Positions 62,252-64,000 of a DNA stretch of 64,000 nucleotides are shown here, piece after piece. The notes beneath the pieces were generated by a model. It did not search any database. It was not told where the DNA came from and saw only the letters and a list, made by a program, of their open reading frames with translations. The DNA lies in the NCBI GenBank assembly GCA_027307115.1, contig DAHUXN010000035.1, positions 1 through 64,000 of the forward strand, written 5' to 3'. Source of the DNA: Acidobacteriota bacterium. GTDB taxonomy: Bacteria > Acidobacteriota > Terriglobia > Acidiferrales > UBA7541. A program made the position numbers and the translations under genes. Within the stretch, counting starts at the first letter, position 1; the number at the start of each line of letters is the position of its first letter.

Positions 62252-64000
62252 GTGTTTGCGCTCCGCGTTTGGGCCTGCGGTTGACTTCGTGTCTGGCTCT
62301 TGCGCGTGAGTCTCAGAATACTTCCGTGACGCGGCGCGATCTCCCAAAAGAGATACTTCGAAATGGCGTCCTGGTCGGCGGGATCAATCTGCTCGAAAAT
62401 CACGCCGCTCGAAACGCGTTTATTTTCCCCGCGAAAAAACTCCCGGTTGCGAACCACGCGACCGTGGGCATGAACCGTTCCCGTTGGCAAACCGATTTCC
62501 AATGCGACGATCGTCCCCGGAGCGATCGGCAATTTCTGCGTCAGCGAAAAGCCGCTGCGATTCAGGTTGCGGGCAAACCCGCGCCCCACCACGTGGCTCC
62601 CGCCATCCGAGTTATAGCCGAACAATACCGGAACGTCGAGCCTGTTGGGAAAACGGTACGTGGCACGGAGCTCTTTGTGTTGCACTGCTCGCGCAATCAC
62701 CGGAATCAGCAAAATCAGATAGAACGCAGCCCACACTATATTCACAACAAGGGCCCAGAAAAAATAGCCCCCCGGGGCCGTGCGAGCGAGCTTCCAAGCG
62801 CCCACTGCGAGTGCAATGATCACGCCAATCGAGAGCAAACTTTGCAGCCACACCTCCGTCCAACGAGCAGACGTGTCCCGGGCCTTCGGCGTCACTTTGA
62901 ACGCTGTTTCCCCCTTGAATAATCCAGCAATCGTCGTCATCAGCACCGGCATCTTGATCAAATTGAACTCTTCGCTAAGCCAGAAGCCCCTCAATCCCCC
63001 TTGCAGCGATGCCGTCGCGATAATGTTCAGTAAGAAATAAGGAATGAAATAAATCGCGAACGTTTTTGGAGTCGCGATCAGCGGATAAATTCCGCTTAGC
63101 AGGCAAAAGATCGGCGTGGCGATATAGATCAGCTTTTGAAAGCTCATCCAGTAAAAATAAAATGACGCAAAATAGTTTACCCGTTGTCCAAAGCTGAGCC
63201 CGCGCCCGAAAATTGGGTTTTCCTTGCGCAACACTTGCATGGCCCCTTGGCCCCAGCGATGCCATTGCATGGCAAAGCCGCGATAGGTTTGCGGTGCCAA
63301 TCCTCGCGCGACGGTTTGGTTGTAGTAAACGACTTTCCATCCCTTTTTCTGCAGCCGCAGACCCGTATGCATATCTTCGGTGATGCTCTCGGTGGCAAAT
63401 CCACCGATTTCCTCAAGCGCCTTCCTGCGCAGAATGGCTGGGCTGCCACAATAAAAAGCCGCGTTGTAGCCATCTTTACCGGGCTGAATAACGCTGAAAA
63501 AGAGTTCTTGCTGCTGCCACGCGCGTTGCTTCTCAATATGCGTACGGTGCTGAAATGAATCGAGATTGTAAAAATCTTGCGTGCTTTGCACCACCCCAAC
63601 GGAAGGGTCCGCGAAAAATCCGATCAACTGCTCAATCATGTCCGGCATGGGGACATGATCCGCATCGAGAGTTACAATGAATTCCCCGTCCGTTTGCTTC
63701 AGCGCATTGTTTAAATTGCCGGCTTTGGCGTCTGAACGGTCCTTGCGCGAAATATAGGAACAGTTCAGCTCAAGCGCCAGCTCGGCCACTTCTGGACGAT
63801 CTCCGTCATCGAGTAGGTAGGTCTTATGCGGGTAGGTCAGGCTGACGGCACAAAGTGCCGTCTCTCGCAACAGGCTCACGGGCTCATTGTAGGTTGTAAT
63901 GAAAACGTCGACGGTGCGGCCTGTCACGGCCGGCTGCGGATGGCGGTTCGACGGTTTCCACGTGGTAAAATAAAAAAGAGCGGCCTCGATAAAGTTCAAC
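62248..64000 (-). CDS. BcsA-like cellulose synthase catalytic subunit with PilZ domain (5' end outside window)
   Basis: At least 583 residues; the gene continues past the right edge. The GT2 synthase signature is complete, numbered from the visible start: DDGD (64-67), DADH (112-115), FYCGS (182-186), TED (207-209) and QWHRW (245-249), the Q-x-x-R-W motif. Membrane helices follow from ~275 to ~440, then a PilZ domain (~445-560) with the RxxxR motif in YRFPNRLD; its second motif reads NLNRSG, where Asn replaces the usual Ser of [D/N]xSxxG. Synthesis of cellulose or a related beta-glucan under c-di-GMP control is inferred. It leads the operon with the TPR/barrel and GT39-like genes. Confidence 0.92.
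   Translation of the reverse strand, partial: LNFIEAALFYFTTWKPSNRHPQPAVTGRTVDVFITTYNEPVSLLRETALCAVSLTYPHKTYLLDDGDRPEVAELALELNCSYISRKDRSDAKAGNLNNALKQTDGEFIVTLDADHVPMPDMIEQLIGFFADPSVGVVQSTQDFYNLDSFQHRTHIEKQRAWQQQELFFSVIQPGKDGYNAAFYCGSPAILRRKALEEIGGFATESITEDMHTGLRLQKKGWKVVYYNQTVARGLAPQTYRGFAMQWHRWGQGAMQVLRKENPIFGRGLSFGQRVNYFASFYFYWMSFQKLIYIATPIFCLLSGIYPLIATPKTFAIYFIPYFLLNIIATASLQGGLRGFWLSEEFNLIKMPVLMTTIAGLFKGETAFKVTPKARDTSARWTEVWLQSLLSIGVIIALAVGAWKLARTAPGGYFFWALVVNIVWAAFYLILLIPVIARAVQHKELRATYRFPNRLDVPVLFGYNSDGGSHVVGRGFARNLNRSGFSLTQKLPIAPGTIVALEIGLPTGTVHAHGRVVRNREFFRGENKRVSSGVIFEQIDPADQDAISKYLFWEIAPRHGSILRLTRKSQTRSQPQAQTRSANT

Overview
The window is GC-rich bacterial chromosome with very dense coding. 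The gene content points to Acidobacteriota (Terriglobia-like): a carboxypeptidase-regulatory/TonB receptor, a PEP-CTERM secreted protein, late menaquinone genes of the futalosine route, the linkage ispE-prs-rplY-pth-rpsF-rpsR-rplI-dnaB-alr, and many signal-peptide enzymes. This placement is inference from family content; no rRNA or tRNA gene was seen. No transposase, phage gene or CRISPR array is visible, so this reads as core chromosome with scattered accessory genes.

Layout. 1-9.7 kb: tail of an AAA ATPase, an MFS transporter, mutM with a secreted cyclase, an EVE protein, a small Rieske protein, a large TonB-dependent receptor, a methyltransferase, a small superinfection-immunity-like membrane protein and thiC. 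9.8-14.4 kb: a minus-strand operon moaA-DUF2203-YyaL-GNAT, preceded by what looks like a molybdenum-cofactor riboswitch coupled to an intrinsic terminator. 14.5-20.1 kb: a PEP-CTERM protein, acylphosphatase, apt, then yacL-like, ispD, ispF and rlmB; the ispF product carries a ClpA/ClpC-type N-terminal domain, the most unusual gene here. 20.2-30.1 kb: a minus-strand housekeeping run reading in transcription order TPR protein, ispE, prs, bL25, pth, bS6, bS18, bL9, dnaB, alr. 30-36 kb: purH, a secreted amidohydrolase, a conserved hypothetical, selA, larB. 36.5-39.9 kb: ubiX-ubiA-mqnE, a menaquinone operon with a recognisable promoter, followed by an unrecognised protein. 39.9-42.9 kb: divergent GT87-like and GT2 glycosyltransferases. 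43-54.7 kb: efp, purB, a LuxR-type regulator, a YycJ-like hydrolase, an M16 peptidase, rlmN, pgeF, acpS, mtaB and two nucleotide-sugar genes. 54.8-64 kb: metH, then a three-gene exopolysaccharide operon (BcsA-like synthase, TPR/outer-membrane barrel protein, GT39-like membrane glycosyltransferase) running off the right edge.

Functional links: three MEP-pathway genes (ispD, ispF, ispE) supply isoprenoid precursors, and the ubiA product uses a polyprenyl chain to build menaquinone. Translation is strongly represented (bL25, bS6, bS18, bL9, pth, efp, rlmN, rlmB, mtaB). The right end concerns the cell envelope: nucleotide-sugar dehydrogenase and epimerase, plus synthesis and export of a beta-glucan-like polymer. 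Start codons were moved from the longest reading frame when a Shine-Dalgarno sequence, a signal peptide or the family N-terminus argued for it; those choices are stated per gene.
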